DNA of 64,000 nucleotides from Escarpia spicata (Eukaryota; Annelida; Polychaeta; Sabellida; Siboglinidae): NCBI GenBank assembly GCA_963995525.1, contig OZ023209.1, positions 11,552,510 to 11,616,509 of the forward strand, read 5' to 3'. Shown piece by piece: positions 9,200 to 23,870 of this stretch (position 1 is its first letter; each line of letters starts with the position of its first letter). The notes under the pieces were generated by a model. It saw only the letters and a program-made list of their open reading frames with translations, ran no database searches and was not told where the DNA came from. The position numbers and the translations under genes were made by a program.

Positions 9200-10410
9200 A
9201 ATGTATCGCTTACCGTCTCCTTTCCTATGTTCACAATATAGTCCTCGTCGTAATATTCCAACTACTCGTGCATAATAATCCACTATAAAGTCAACTTCAG
9301 CTTAAAAATACAGCACCCTTATTAGAAACCAGTCTTATTTCTACCTAGGTTACTGTATGAATCAGTAGTGTTCCCCAGTCAGCGTCAGTCTATATTTTTT
9401 AGCGCTTAGCGTTCCGCCTCACGGCAAATCGCTTACAGCTAGGCTTAACTAGGCACCGAGAGCGTCAAAATCATAGGTCACCAATATCGTCATCATTAGC
9501 GACACCAGAAACCGCCGTTGTATTTCATCACCGACTACAGGTTTGTACGGGTAAGCGAGAGAATAAAACAACCAGGTCACAACACATACAACTAATAATA
9601 ACACTTCTATTTTTCACGCGTTACTCTTTCTTACACTAGAGGCGCTATCGTCTACGTTATCATACCACTACAGGGCATAGCATAGAGGCACTACCTTCTA
9701 CGTTAGCCCTCGTGTATAACCACTATACAACCTCCTTACGCATAAATGACTGATAGAAACGAACTTTATACGCTCGCTTACAGCTAGTCTTAACTAGGGC
9801 ACCGACGGCGTCAAAGTCATAGGTCACCAATATCGTCATCATTTATGTACGCCCGCTTACAGCTAGGCTTAACTAGGGCACCGACGGCGTCAAAGTCATA
9901 GGTCACCAATATCGTCATCATTAGCGACACCAGCAGCCGCCGTTGTATTTCATCACCGACTACAGGTTTGTACGGGAAAGCGAGAGAATAAAACAACCAG
10001 CTCACAACACATGCAACTAATACAACGTCGTACACTGATTATAACACTTATATTTTTCACGCATTACTCATTCTTACACTAGAGGCGCTACCGTCTACGT
10101 TATCATACCACTAGAGGGCATAGCTACTAGAGACGCTACCTTCATAACAAGTATAACCACTAGTGGTCAGCTCTATTGTACTTAGAAGAACAGGTGGCGT
10201 GCCGCGGTGGGTCGGCGGCAGTACTTCATGAACCCGCGGCATATATAAAAAGGGGTCAATCGGGCATCAATGAAACGTTTTTTATAAGTAAGCTGTCAAA
10301 AGCCAATTAAGATAAGACTTTTTATAAGTAGATTTTTTTGTGCACGGTCATCAATCAAACCTTTTTTATAAGTAAGCTGTCAAGAATCTTGAATCCACTG
10401 ACTGATCCAT

Positions 10411-10472
10411 AAACCCTTTGATGTTCTTTGATCTTTAATCCATGCACCGGGGTGAGATGGACATAACAACTA

Positions 10473-10474
<2 letters not shown>
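10411..10474 (+). repeat. Giant-element-type terminus, copy 1
   Basis: Contains CTTTGATGTTCTTTGATCTT, then ATGCACCGGGG and ends ACATAACAACTACT. The giant element's outward end (about 63680-63749) has CTTTGATGTTTCTTTGATC, TTGCACGGGGG and ACATGACTACTACT in the same order and spacing. A CA microsatellite follows immediately. Confidence 0.55.

Positions 10475-10558
<84 letters not shown>
10475..10558 (+). repeat. (CA)n microsatellite
   Basis: Uninterrupted CA dinucleotides of ~84 bp between the two terminus-like repeats. Confidence 0.97.
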
Positions 10559-10562
<4 letters not shown>

Positions 10563-10569
10563 AATCCAA

Positions 10570-10741
<172 letters not shown>

Positions 10742-10747
10742 TACGCA

Positions 10748-10963
10748 TACAGCTGTAAATCATTAACCTGTCGTGAACTGTAAAAGTCCCTGTCTTCTAT
10801 AAGTCACGCTGACATCCACAACCTCAAGATTGATCTTAAGAAAAGATAGATCCGATTCAAATCGACACGTACTATGTGCATAGATTTATCTAAGATGCAT
10901 ATATTCAAATAACAGCAGTATCGCAGTTAAAAATCTAGTCGTTGTTTGTGAATGCCAGGTCGT
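10748..10963 (+). repeat. Inverted repeat, left copy (partner 14440-14680)
   Basis: Segments such as CTATAAGTCACGCTGACATC and ATCATTAACC recur in reverse complement 3.5 kb away with indels. The pair encloses cysteine-rich peptide gene 1, two microsatellites, a Penelope-like and a LINE fragment. Confidence 0.7.
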
Positions 10964-11074
10964 GTGACGTAAGCCGATCGACAGGTGATTTGGCGTTTTC
11001 GATATTTTTCTTTTATGTGTTCCCGCGTACTATTGTCATCCAACACCAACACGTTCATTGCAGATTTATTTAAT

Positions 11075-11080
11075 AAATAA
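11075..11080 (-). promoter_or_regulatory. Poly(A) signal of cysteine-rich peptide gene 1
   Basis: AATAAA on the minus strand, ~116 bases after the stop codon at 11196. Confidence 0.5.
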
Positions 11081-11195
11081 ACAAACATTTGGAACAACAA
11101 TGAATAACAACCATTCTACAGGCTCACTGCGCCTAACGTACATTGTAAATTCCTTGAATAAATTATGTTACGCTAAATGACGAGATTCTGGACTA

Positions 11196-11426
11196 TCACA
11201 CAAAGATTTGCATAAAACAGTTCAATTCGCAAATCGATTTGTGCGTCTTGCATCCGGGTTTGCACATTGCCTCCGTGAAACAATTACGCGCCCAACCGGA
11301 TACCTCGTATTCCTCTATGCACAGCGCATGTGCTTTGTCGCAGCGATTGCCGCACTGTGACGCCATTGCCAGTTGGATCGCCAGAGAGACTACTATTGAC
11401 GCCACCATCAATACCTGTTGACACAT
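11196..11426 (-). CDS. Secreted 8-cysteine peptide, paralogue 1
   Basis: An ATG at 11426 gives MCQQ followed by 72 codons. If TGTCAACAG is instead a splice acceptor, the exon is 11196-11414 (219 nt). A hydrophobic signal-like stretch (VLMVASIVVSLAIQLAMAS) precedes a ~53-residue mature region with eight cysteines. Counting from the exon start, Cys are at 21, 25, 32, 45, 51, 55, 62 and 66, giving C-x3-C and C-x3-C-x6-C-x3-C blocks. The paired CxxxC spacing suggests disulfide-linked helices, as in small secreted defence or venom-type peptides, but activity is unknown. The homologous exon at 17952-18170 has the same length. Poly(A) signal at 11075-11080. Confidence 0.65.
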   Translation of the reverse strand: MCQQVLMVASIVVSLAIQLAMASQCGNRCDKAHALCIEEYEVSGWARNCFTEAMCKPGCKTHKSICELNCFMQIFV

Positions 11427-11466
11427 GTCGTCCACAAGTTATATTTGCTACATTAGAACAAAGAAA

Positions 11467-11846
11467 TGAGTGAGTGAGTGAGTGAGTGAGTGAGTGAGTG
11501 AGTGAGTGAGTGAGTGAGTGAGTGAGTGAGTGAGTGAGTGAGTGAGTGAGTGAGTGAGTGAGTGAGTGAGTGAGTGAGTGAGTGAGTGAGTGAGTGAGTG
11601 AGTGAGTGAGTGAGTGAGTGAGTGAGTGAGTGAGTGAGTGAGTGAGTGAGTGAGTGAGTGAGTGAGTGAGTGAGTGAGTGAGTGAGTGAGTGAGTGAGTG
11701 AGTGAGTGAGTGAGTGAGTGAGTGAGTGAGTGAGTGAGTGAGTGAGTGAGTGAGTGAGTGAGTGAGTGAGTGAGTGAGTGAGTGAGTGAGTGAGTGAGTG
11801 AGTGAGTGAGTGAGTGAGTGAGTGAGTGAGTGAGTGAGTGAGTGAG
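11467..11846 (+). repeat. (TGAG)n microsatellite
   Basis: About 95 perfect TGAG units directly upstream of cysteine-rich gene 1 (which is on the minus strand). Confidence 0.98.
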
Positions 11847-11878
11847 TAAGTAGATGTGTGTGTGGCCGCGCGTGTGTT

Positions 11879-13570
<1,692 letters not shown>

Positions 13571-13923
13571 CAGTAGAACCAGAACATGACAACAAGCTAG
13601 CCTTTCTAAACACATGTATATGTCTGAAGGACGATGGATCAACCAAGGTTCAGGTGTATCGGAAGGCAACACACACAGACGAGTATTTGAACTGGAATTC
13701 AAACCACCCAATAGGACACGAACGGTCAGTGGTGAGGACACACTTCCACACGGCAGCCAGTTTGGTAACCGAAGAGGAGGATAAAGAGGTGGAGTACATC
13801 AAGAAACTTCTGAAAACGAACGGTTACAAACCTTGGATGTTTAACACCACACACCCAAAGATAAATATGGGTGCACTCTTCCCACCATTCCTCGTAGGCC
13901 ACCAGACATGCGTCGCTGCATGA
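13571..13923 (+). pseudogene. Penelope-like retroelement RT fragment
   Basis: Read from 13571 the frame gives [55 protein letters not shown] and a stretch ending near NGYKPW. VYRKxTHTDxYLNWxSNHP..H..SVVRT is the conserved C-terminal RT/linker signature of Penelope-like elements. The fragment lacks the RT fingers and palm before it and a GIY-YIG domain after it, so it is a dead piece. A TGA closes the frame at 13921-13923. Confidence 0.72.
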
Positions 13924-14130
13924 CGAAGTCACATCCGACGATGCCATCGGCTCGGTTGTCGACGCCGTATTTAGGCGAGCGGCAAATCCCCAAAAAGTGC
14001 TTTATTTTAAGAGTTTAAATGCTCCCCCCTACACATACCCAAATGTTGCATCATATGAAAGCTCTACATCTCCCCGTCCCAACTAGGCATGTGGTAGAGC
14101 TTCCAAATGATGCAGAAAGCGTGAATCTAA

Positions 14131-14343
14131 GGTCAAACAAGGTCAAAAGATAGAAGGGCTAGAGGACGTAAAGTTACATTAGCAAAGGAGCAGTGTAGTT
14201 TAGATATAAGAAAGTTCTCATTTACACAAAGGACTGTAAATGAATGGAACAGATTATCTGCTGAATGTGTGGGTGCTAGTAGCGTGAATATGTTTAAACA
14301 TAAAATCGACACATACCTCAGAAGGGCGGGTACACATAAATAA
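14131..14343 (+). pseudogene. LINE ORF2 C-terminal tail fragment
   Basis: The frame encodes TRSKDRRARGRK, then SLDIRKFSFTQRTVNEWNRL and SSVNMFKHKIDTYLRR before TAA at 14341. The R.FSF.QR.VNxWNxL....S...FKxxID pattern is the extreme C-terminus of many invertebrate non-LTR retrotransposon polyproteins (CR1/L2-like group). Nothing of the RT core remains upstream. Confidence 0.65.
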
Positions 14344-14439
14344 AAGGGTCGGACTCTCGATAAGCCAAAGGGCTTCCTTGTCCACCTGCCACCTAGAGTT
14401 AATTCTCTGGATGGCAATCTTGTTAAATCTTGTTAAATT

Positions 14440-14679
14440 CACAAACAACGACTACATTTTTAACTGCGATACTGCTTTAATTTGAACATGCATCTTCGAT
14501 AAATTTATGTTAATTTAACAATACATATATGTAGACATATTACGTGTCCAATTGAGATGTATTTCAGATTCGAATCGGATCGATCTTTTCTTAAGACCAA
14601 ACTTGAGGTTGTGGATGTCAGCGTGACTTATAGAAGTCACGTACATTTACAGTTCACGAGGGGTTAATGATTTACAGTC

Positions 14680-14680
<1 letters not shown>
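14440..14680 (-). repeat. Inverted repeat, right copy (partner 10748-10963)
   Basis: Reverse-complement relative of 10748-10963. Shared pieces include GATGTCAGCGTGACTTATAG and AACAACGACTA. A (TA)n run (14680-14703) follows. Confidence 0.7.
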
Positions 14681-16208
<1,528 letters not shown>

Positions 16209-16274
16209 ACATATATATATACACTGGCCGGTGTGTTAATACTTGAGAAATGTTTTAGCACCAAGGACTAATAA

Positions 16275-16648
16275 TGGAAATCAACATAGCATATTTTAAT
16301 TGTAAGGGCTTTAAAGGTTATACTCGTTAAAAAAGTTAGTAATTAAATGTGATATTCTGTCTTTACATGAGATATGCTTACTAAACAAGATTGTCATATA
16401 CGTATCACTTGCCATGGTGGTTATGCTGGTTATAGTGTCTCCTGAAGAATCCTCGAGTGGTGTTTTATTAGCGAGGCCATATGGTGGGGTATTTTTATGG
16501 AAATGCTCCCTCTATATATAAATTACCATAAAGGATCATTGCCATGACTGGCTTTGCGGCATAAAAATATGTTGTGGGAATAAAGAATACTATTTATTAA
16601 AGGTATACTTACCATACGAATGTGAATAAAACCGAGACAGGATTAATG

Positions 16649-16712
<64 letters not shown>

Positions 16713-17055
16713 TATATAATTGCAGTATGCATAGGTAATATTAATAACTCATGTATAATAATTATCGGTGATGTTAAAACTTTCTAAGAAATAAGTTTTT
16801 TCGAGAAGTCTTTCTTGTTTTCTGCAAAGAGAATTCATTGTCTGTATGTGATCAGGGCACTCTCCCGATAATTACATATGCATGTGATTTTACATTTAAC
16901 ATGGTTCAGCTAGGCATGTTGCGTTTCTGAATGCTTCAAAAGTATTTGATCGAGTCAATCGACATAAGCTGTTAACGAAACGCGATATACCGAAATATAT
17001 TTTAAGAATACTCAGCAATTAGTTCAATAACCAATTTGCATGTATCCGATGGGAT
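16275..17055 (+). pseudogene. Decayed LINE: endonuclease and RT pieces
   Basis: Frames with stops and shifts read as an APE-type endonuclease: NIAYFNCKGFKG near 16275, LARPYGGVFLWK near 16470, then GNKEYYLLKVYLPYECE near 16575. RT block AFLNASKVFDRVNRHKLL starts at 16921 and continues to FNNQFACIRWD with one in-frame TAG. The D of VFDRVN is at the usual catalytic-aspartate position of the first RT motif. A (TA)n tract (16650-16719) splits the endonuclease part. CR1/L2-like LINE is the likely class. Confidence 0.65.
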
Positions 17056-17071
17056 CTACTTAACCCTTAGT

Positions 17072-17293
17072 ATGAGATACACTTCAGTTGACATTCCTTT
17101 GAAAATACATGAAGTAGCTGATGCATATCACCAGGCGTCACCTCAAATGAACTCAGTCTGTCTCACATTCCGGTTTATGGACGAAGTTGAATCGAAGATA
17201 ACTCAGAATGAAAACTACAGTAAGTTATTTGATATCGAATGCCTGCTGATACAACAAGTTGGTGTTACACTCTCTGAGCTGATGTCGTGCTGA
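17072..17293 (+). CDS. Unrecognised ORF (73 codons from ATG)
   Basis: ATG at 17072 opens MRYTSVDIPLKIHEVADAYH and ends at TGA 17291. Composition is protein-like and acidic, without low complexity. No signal peptide, membrane segment or domain is recognised. It follows the LINE RT piece and precedes a TC microsatellite, so it may be an exon or fragment of a decayed element. Confidence 0.3.
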   Translation: MRYTSVDIPLKIHEVADAYHQASPQMNSVCLTFRFMDEVESKITQNENYSKLFDIECLLIQQVGVTLSELMSC

Positions 17294-17608
17294 CATTTAA
17301 AGAATCGACGGATATATTCAGCGCTAAATCTTTGTATAATCGTTTTGGCTATATTGCACCGTTTGTTACCTTTGGACATTTTATAATTTACTAGCTAGGC
17401 ATACACAGAGTAGTTGATATGTACACATTTCATGCTTTTCAAATCCAATTCAATTGTGCTTGTTAGCAAAATACATAGGCGAGGCGTAGGAATCGGGGGG
17501 TTGGGGAACTGAACACCCAGTATTTTATGGAGGGTTGGATACGTTTATCCCACAATGGGTGCAGCTAAAACAACTTTTCTGCCTTTGTGTGAAACTTCAG
17601 CCTTCTTC

Positions 17609-17907
<299 letters not shown>

Positions 17908-17951
17908 TTATAACTTATTGGTGTATATTAAATGGCGTGCGTTGTCAACAG

Positions 17952-18170
17952 GTGTTGATCGTGGCGTCAATGGTGATCAGTCTAGTTATCCAACCTGCAA
18001 TGGCGTCGACGTGTAGCGATCGCTGCGATTCGGCACACGAGAAGTGTCAAGACGACTGCGTTATTTCCGGTTGGGCGTGGTTAGGCCTGAAGGTGTCAAT
18101 ATGCAAGCTGGGTTGCAAAACTGAGCTGGATAATTGTTATGTGGAGTGTGTGATCGAAGATATGAAGTGA
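17952..18170 (+). CDS. Secreted 8-cysteine peptide, paralogue 2 (terminal exon)
   Basis: This 219-nt exon follows TTGTCAACAG and encodes 72 residues plus stop, the same length as the homologous region at 11196-11414. A signal-like VLIVASMVISLVIQPAMAS precedes Cys at 21, 25, 32, 36, 51, 55, 62 and 66. Seven positions match paralogue 1, while the fourth cysteine is at 36 instead of 45, giving two symmetric C-x3-C-x6-C-x3-C blocks. No ATG stands in frame close upstream, so an upstream exon probably supplies the start. The frame continuing into the TC/CA repeats upstream is an artefact. Function unknown; a secreted defence-type peptide is one possibility. Confidence 0.6.
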   Translation: MLIVASMVISLVIQPAMASTCSDRCDSAHEKCQDDCVISGWAWLGLKVSICKLGCKTELDNCYVECVIEDMK

Positions 18171-18221
18171 ACGGCATTGTCTGCTCGTGATCGTCCAACT
18201 TCTTTTACGTGGCATATTTGA

Positions 18222-19050
18222 ATGTACTCGAAGAACGAAAATCCACCGGAAGATCACAGATCAGAAGTGAAAATGAAAAATGAAAACCTACGCAGTTATG
18301 AGGAAAACTGTCAAACTGATAGATGGAAAAGAAGTGCGCATGTCGTCGACGGAGCTGTAAAAGAGAATATATATACTTCTGGACCAGATCGCAGTGTCTT
18401 CTCACATGAGCTAGCAGCCGTAGATCCAGCTTTATTCCACGACAATGGCACAATGCGAAGGCCAGTGAAGTCTAAATTAGTTTCGTACATCGCCACCTTC
18501 GATCCCCATGTTGTCTGCAATGATGAAATTGACGTCAAAGCCACAGTTGTGGATAGATGGGCCGTTCTGCATCAGATACCCTGGCCAAAAACATGTACCT
18601 TTCATGAAGTCTGTTCATCTTATGTGATGTATGTTCTACAGTTGGCAGCACACGATAGGGCCTGGTTCTTATTGTTCGACAGCTGTGAAATATTCACGAC
18701 CAAGGAATCCGTGCAGAAATGACGTAAATTGGGCAAGATTCTTTCCGCTGATGTGTTGGTTGGACGTAACACTCCATTGCCTTCACACAAAAGTAGTTTT
18801 CTTTCAAACAAGCACAATAAACAGCAACTCATTAATCTCCTCTCTACATACCTGCTGAAAGAAGGTATCGAGGTGCGTCACGCTGGCGAGGATGGAGATG
18901 CGGATACCACAATTGTGAAGTGTACCATAGAAGTTGTAGTCCCGCGAGAACGTATGTGTCCATTGTGATGATACATATCTGCTTGTAATCTTGGTTTACA
19001 ATGCGCCTGAGATGTCCACAATTTACATGCAAACCAAGCAAAGTCATGCG
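18222..19050 (+). pseudogene. PIN-like nuclease-domain protein, broken
   Basis: An ATG at 18222 opens 166 codons to a TGA at 18720. The same frame resumes directly after it (KLGKILSADVLVGRNTPLPS, SNKHNKQQLINLLSTYLL, EVRHAGEDGDADTTIV), so one nonsense codon splits the gene. A shift near 18955 then moves DDTYLLVILVYNAP into another frame. NKQxLINLLS....G.EV.HA.GDADTTIV....DDTxLLVxL is a PIN/FEN-like acidic pattern (candidate metal-binding D residues in GDAD and DDT) common in invertebrate transposon-associated proteins. It ends in a TG microsatellite. The family assignment is by motif memory. Confidence 0.55.
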
Positions 19051-19251
19051 TGTGTAGGTGCGTGTGTGTGTGTGTGTGTTTGTGTGTGATTTTTATTTGT
19101 GTGTACAATGTATTGTAAAATGTTACAACAAAATTTATTTTATATCTTATTTGTCTACTCGGATGAAATAGTACATGCCCACCCAGCTGGTGCTGGTTAA
19201 AATGATGTGGAATGATTCATAAATAAAACGAACGTATACCAAACCACTTCA

Positions 19252-19257
19252 CACACA

Positions 19258-19324
<67 letters not shown>

Positions 19325-19329
19325 ACACA

Positions 19330-19374
<45 letters not shown>

Positions 19375-19495
19375 TCACATACACACATACACGCACATAC
19401 ACACACAAACACACACACACAAACACACACACAAACACACACAAACACACACACACACACAAACACACACACACTCACACACAAACACACACACA

Positions 19496-19547
<52 letters not shown>

Positions 19548-19568
19548 AACATACACACACACACACAC
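19252..19568 (+). repeat. Interrupted (AC)n microsatellite
   Basis: About 317 bp of AC with many ACAA, ACTC and ACAT interruptions, indicating age. Confidence 0.95.
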
Positions 19569-20290
19569 TCTCTATCACTGCGAAATTGTACATGATTGTT
19601 TGTAATAACACTATTCAACTAGAAAGGAGGCACTCATTACATATTGCACTAAGGTCAGATTTTGTTAATTTGTATCAGCTGGCATTTGATATGATATTTG
19701 ACCAGTTGTATTATTGCTAAAATTACCGTTGACCACGTATTTTCAGTGGAATATGGCACGCGGATATACTTGTTAATCTTTGATGCCGTTTTATTTTGCA
19801 AATGTCAAGGACACACAATTTCAGCGAATTTGTTTTCAAAAAAATGCCGCCAGTGCGACCGAATCGTCCCGCCGAAACCACCACCTTTTGCCGCTTAACA
19901 CAAGCGGTAAGGCAGCCGAAGCTTCCTAAGTGCAAACAAACTAAAAACGAGTGGCGCTGCAGTCGTATTTCGTTTTCCGTTTTTCGTTCTGATGCAATGA
20001 AAACGAAAAACGGTTTGTTTTTTCGTTATTTTGTTTCTCTAACATGTATTAAAAATATTGCGAATAGTAGATTGTATTCGTTTTTAGTACTTCAAATATG
20101 AAAACGATAAACGAACATTGTTTGCTTTTCCTTTTTCGTTCGCCAATTTCAAAACAAAAAAGAAAAGACGGTATATACACGGACCCACAATGCCATACTA
20201 GAGAAAGTCGACAGTAAATCCTGTTAAAGGCCCACTACACGATGCTCAAGTCGTATATTGGTGATTGTCGCTTTAAACAACAAATCAATA
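19569..20290. other. Gene-free interval
   Basis: No gene recognised. Near 19965-20030 and 20100-20165 there are AACGAAAAACG / CGTTTTTCGTT-type short inverted stretches, with no assignable role. Confidence 0.4.
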
Positions 20291-20379
20291 TGGCGGTAAT
20301 TGAGGAGGATATTACGTAAAGACGAGAATATCGTCACCGACACGAGCAGTGATGAAGAAACGACGAGAAATGTTGGATA

Positions 20380-22190
20380 ACGGCGACCAAAAAAAACTAC
20401 GCCGAAATATGCAAGATCATCAAAAAGAAAGCAAAGGAGGGCATCAGGAAATACAAACAACACATCATACGAGAAACGATTATGTCATCAAAGAGCCTGA
20501 AGAAAGCTAGATAGACACAGGCACTAGGCCGAAACAGTGTGGTTACACTTCTAGACAAGCAGGGTAGAGAAATACAAGACCAAGATATGATCATGGAACG
20601 AATAGAGGAAATCTAGACCGAGCTATACGTCAGTGAACAGAGTACCATACTTCACACCGACCCGAAATATGTACCAGAGATAACACCATGGGAGTTGGAA
20701 GCAGGGCTAAGAGATGTGAAGAATGGGAAGACATCAGGCAACGACCATGTAAACGTTGAAACATTAAAAGCAAGAGAAGATACCCTCTCGAAGACACTGA
20801 CTAAGCTGTGTACTAAATACTTATCAGAAAGACGAATAACCACCGCATGGAAGAACGCAAAGATGGTGATACTCTTCAAGAAGGGAAATAAGAAAGACTT
20901 AAAGAACTACATATCGATATGTCTGTTATCAAACATCTACAACTTACTCACAAAGATACTAACGAATGGGCTAGAGAAGACACTCGATGAAAACCAACCA
21001 CGAGAGCAAGCAGAATTCAGAAGCAGATGCTCAACGACAGACCACATACACGTCGTGAACCAACTGAAAAAGAAGTGCTGAGAATATAATATCACGCTCG
21101 TTATCGCTTTCATCGAATACGAGAAGGCTTTCGACTCAAACTCAAGTAATACTGACCTCCCTTCAAGAACAGGGGAAAGAAGACGTTTACATCTAACTCA
21201 TAAAAGACATCTACACCAACAGCTCGGTGACAGTCCACCTACACAAAAAGAGCGACAAGATCAACTTCAAGAGAGGAGTACGACAGGGTGACACCATATC
21301 GCCCAAATTGTTTACAACAACACTCGAAAGCATATTCCGAAGACTGTCCTTGGAAACCAGAGGCTTGATCATAAACGAGGAATATCTCAGTCATCTTCGC
21401 TTCGCCGACGACATACCCATATGCGCAATTACACGCAAGAACTACAAAAAAAATGCTGCAGCAGCTAGCTGATGAAAGTAAAAAACAAGGTCTGAAGATG
21501 AACATTTCGAAGACAAACGTGATGCTATAAAATGACACACCAATATATATCAACACCACGCAGATAGAGGGCGTTGAAAGCTACGTCTATCTGGGACAGC
21601 GATACAGTATCAGAGACAAAAACCAAAACAAGGAGATTCACCGCCGTGCAGACAGCAAGAGAAGAAGAATCACCGCCGTGTAGACAGCATTCGCCAAACA
21701 CCGCGACATATTCAAGGGTAACTTTGGAACATGCTCGAAGAGACAAGTCTACAACTCATGCGTACGTCTGGCGATGACACATGGCGCGGAAAAATGGACA
21801 CTCACCATCCAGGCAAAGAGCAAGCTAGCAAGTATGTTAAACATCACATATCGGGAGAGAAAACAAACATTTGGGTAAGAGAAAAACTAAGACCATAGAC
21901 GTGACAGAACAAATCAGAAGACGGAAGTGGACATGGGCAGGGCACATCAGCAGATTACAAGATAACCGATGGACATTGCTTATCACAACCTGGAGACATT
22001 ACGTAGGGAAACAATCTAGAGGAAGACCAGCGAGACGGTGCAGAGACGAACTAGACGAGTACTGGAAGGGCACCATCTGGCAGAGGATAGCGCAAGGCAG
22101 GCAGATCTGGAAACGACATGCTGAGGCCTTCGCCCAACCACGGTACACTACGGCTGCACAATGATGATGATGATGATGATGATGATTATG
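20380..22190 (+). mobile_element. RTE-like LINE, 5'-truncated and decayed
   Basis: Pieces of one ORF lie in order. 20380-20694 is a linker with stops. At 20695-21081 the RT fingers read DVKNGKTSGNDHVNVETLKA, WKNAKMVILFKKGNKKDLKN and RCSTTDHIHVVNQL. Motif A is near 21106 (EYEKAFDS, with shifted frame after it). At 21227-21472 are GVRQGDTISPKLF and LRFADDIP, the RT catalytic FADD box. At 21871-22164 the C-terminal HISRLQDNRW and RGRPARRCRDELDEYW appear. The element ends in a (ATG)n tail at 22162-22186, typical of RTE/BovB-type LINEs. Multiple stops and frameshifts make it inactive, and the endonuclease domain is missing. Confidence 0.8.
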
Positions 22191-22846
22191 TATATCGTGC
22201 GTTCCCGGCTGAATATTTACATATTTCATTATTTTGGTTATTAAACAACTTGTCTTGAACTCCACTGTATTTGGCTACTATAAACTGGCAATGCATGGCG
22301 TTCACCTTTTGAGCCATATTTGCTCATGTGATCAATATTTGTTTCTTCTATCAACACTCATGAAGCGAAACGATATACAATGGTTATAATTATGATGTTG
22401 TTTCGATTACTCTCGCTTCCACACTTGTTCACACTTAAAACGTGATCGTGAATGAAGTGTCATTCTGCTCTCATTCCGTGGTGCTTCAGTCAATCAGTGC
22501 TTCAGGACGCCATGTGCAGGGGTAATCTGGGGGGACACTCCAATTGCACTTGCACTCGTCAAAACGGGGGCACATTCAAACGTTCTAGGGGCCACATCAC
22601 GCTAGCACATGTCCAAGTAAACTTCCACAGATCTAGGTGTACGTGCCCCGTATGCCCCCGGATCCGTCTATGCTATGATAACGCAAGAAGTTCTCTATTT
22701 GCTTTTTTTCGAACTGCCCTGTACTGGCGTCTAATACATAAAAATAGCATGCAACTTACAAAACTTGTCTCGTCTCGATTAGTCTCACGAGGAGCTCACA
22801 TGCACATGTACACGCACACACGCACGTACGCACGCACGCACACACG

Positions 22847-22880
<34 letters not shown>

Positions 22881-23870
22881 TACTCACACACACATGCAGG
22901 CCTATAGATATCACCTCGGTCCGCTTCCTGTGTATACGTGAAAGGGTGAACCGCCGTGATGATAATGAAACAGTCGACATCGCGGTGACACGATCGTCAA
23001 ATTCAGTACAACTTGAGACATCAAGAGAAGTCAACTTGAGACACCTTACAAACCAATTTCCAGCCTAGCAAGCATTAATTTTAGCGGTGGTCTTTCTAGT
23101 GCTGGACGCTCTTCTACATAAGTGTGTGACATGTTGGGCAATGAATCATGTCATACATTATGTAAAACTAACTACAAAAACGAAACGCGCTATATATAAA
23201 ATATTATCTTCACATGTTTGTGTGTGTTTGTGCGTACTTCCATGCACGCGTGTTTGCGTTTCTGTGTGTGTGTGCGCGCGTGCGTGCGTGCGTGCGTACG
23301 TGTGTGTGTAGGTGCATTCGTGTGAAGAAATCCAACGGAAACCGTTTATATGCCCAGCTTGTTTTAATACAGGCCTACTACACACAAATGTTTCTCCAAC
23401 AACTAAACTAATTAATTTCTTGCCATCGCTTGTCTGAAATACGTCTGGATCTTCGTGGTGAATTAATTACTTTATTGTTTCGAACCTGTCTTACACATAA
23501 ACATGCAAACACGAACAGTTTTCCTTGAGAAATATTAACATTTGAATGTGAAAATTGGTTTTTCCATTAGAGAGAGACATTTTCCATACACCTGTTTCAT
23601 CTTCGAATCCGATTTACGACATTCGGGTGAGCGGGAATTGACTCCCTCTCGGAGGATGTGCTGGAATAACGCAGGCAAACGGCGTGAAACAAGAGACAGG
23701 TACACCGGCGTTACGTGAGCACACGTCGACGACAGAAGGACATTAGCCAGACTCCCACGTGCGATATCGACCTATCACATACGGCGAGAAAGGTCAATAA
23801 CAATTGAGTTCATGTCGTCACCGAGAGAAAGCACTCCACAGCCATCCCTATGTAACACGAAATATAGTGA
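22191..23870. other. Gene-free interval with dinucleotide repeats
   Basis: Contains a CA/CG-rich microsatellite at ~22800-22893 and its TG/CG-type mirror at ~23217-23312. No gene or known repeat family recognised otherwise. Confidence 0.45.

Larger units (their letters stand above)
2642..10173. mobile_element. Element 1: 7.5-kb foldback element with satellite arrays
   Basis: Both ends carry the same sequence in inverted orientation, starting GCTGACC and followed by TATACTTGTTATG, AGGTAGCGTCTCTAG and GCCCTCTAGTGG. The left arm is 2642-3673 and the right arm 8793-10173. Between them are a 65-bp satellite array (3674-4090), a leader module, the same satellite in opposite orientation (4203-7292), a 0.9-kb core and a third array (8213-8792). 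No target-site duplication is obvious. Inverted arms round a tandem-repeat core are typical of foldback elements. No transposase lies inside, so it would be non-autonomous. Confidence 0.68.
8793..10173 (-). repeat. Element 1 right inverted arm
   Basis: Inverted counterpart of 2642-3673. It is longer because ~100 bp around the motif CGCTTACAGCTAGNCTTAAC is repeated (9421 region, 9775 and 9848). CCACTAGAGGGC is at 10108-10119 and a one-base variant at 9665-9676. Confidence 0.75.

Noticed and set aside
19698..20101. Short frames near 19.8-20.1 kb
   Set aside because: Overlapping frames on both strands without conserved motifs, splice logic or family resemblance.
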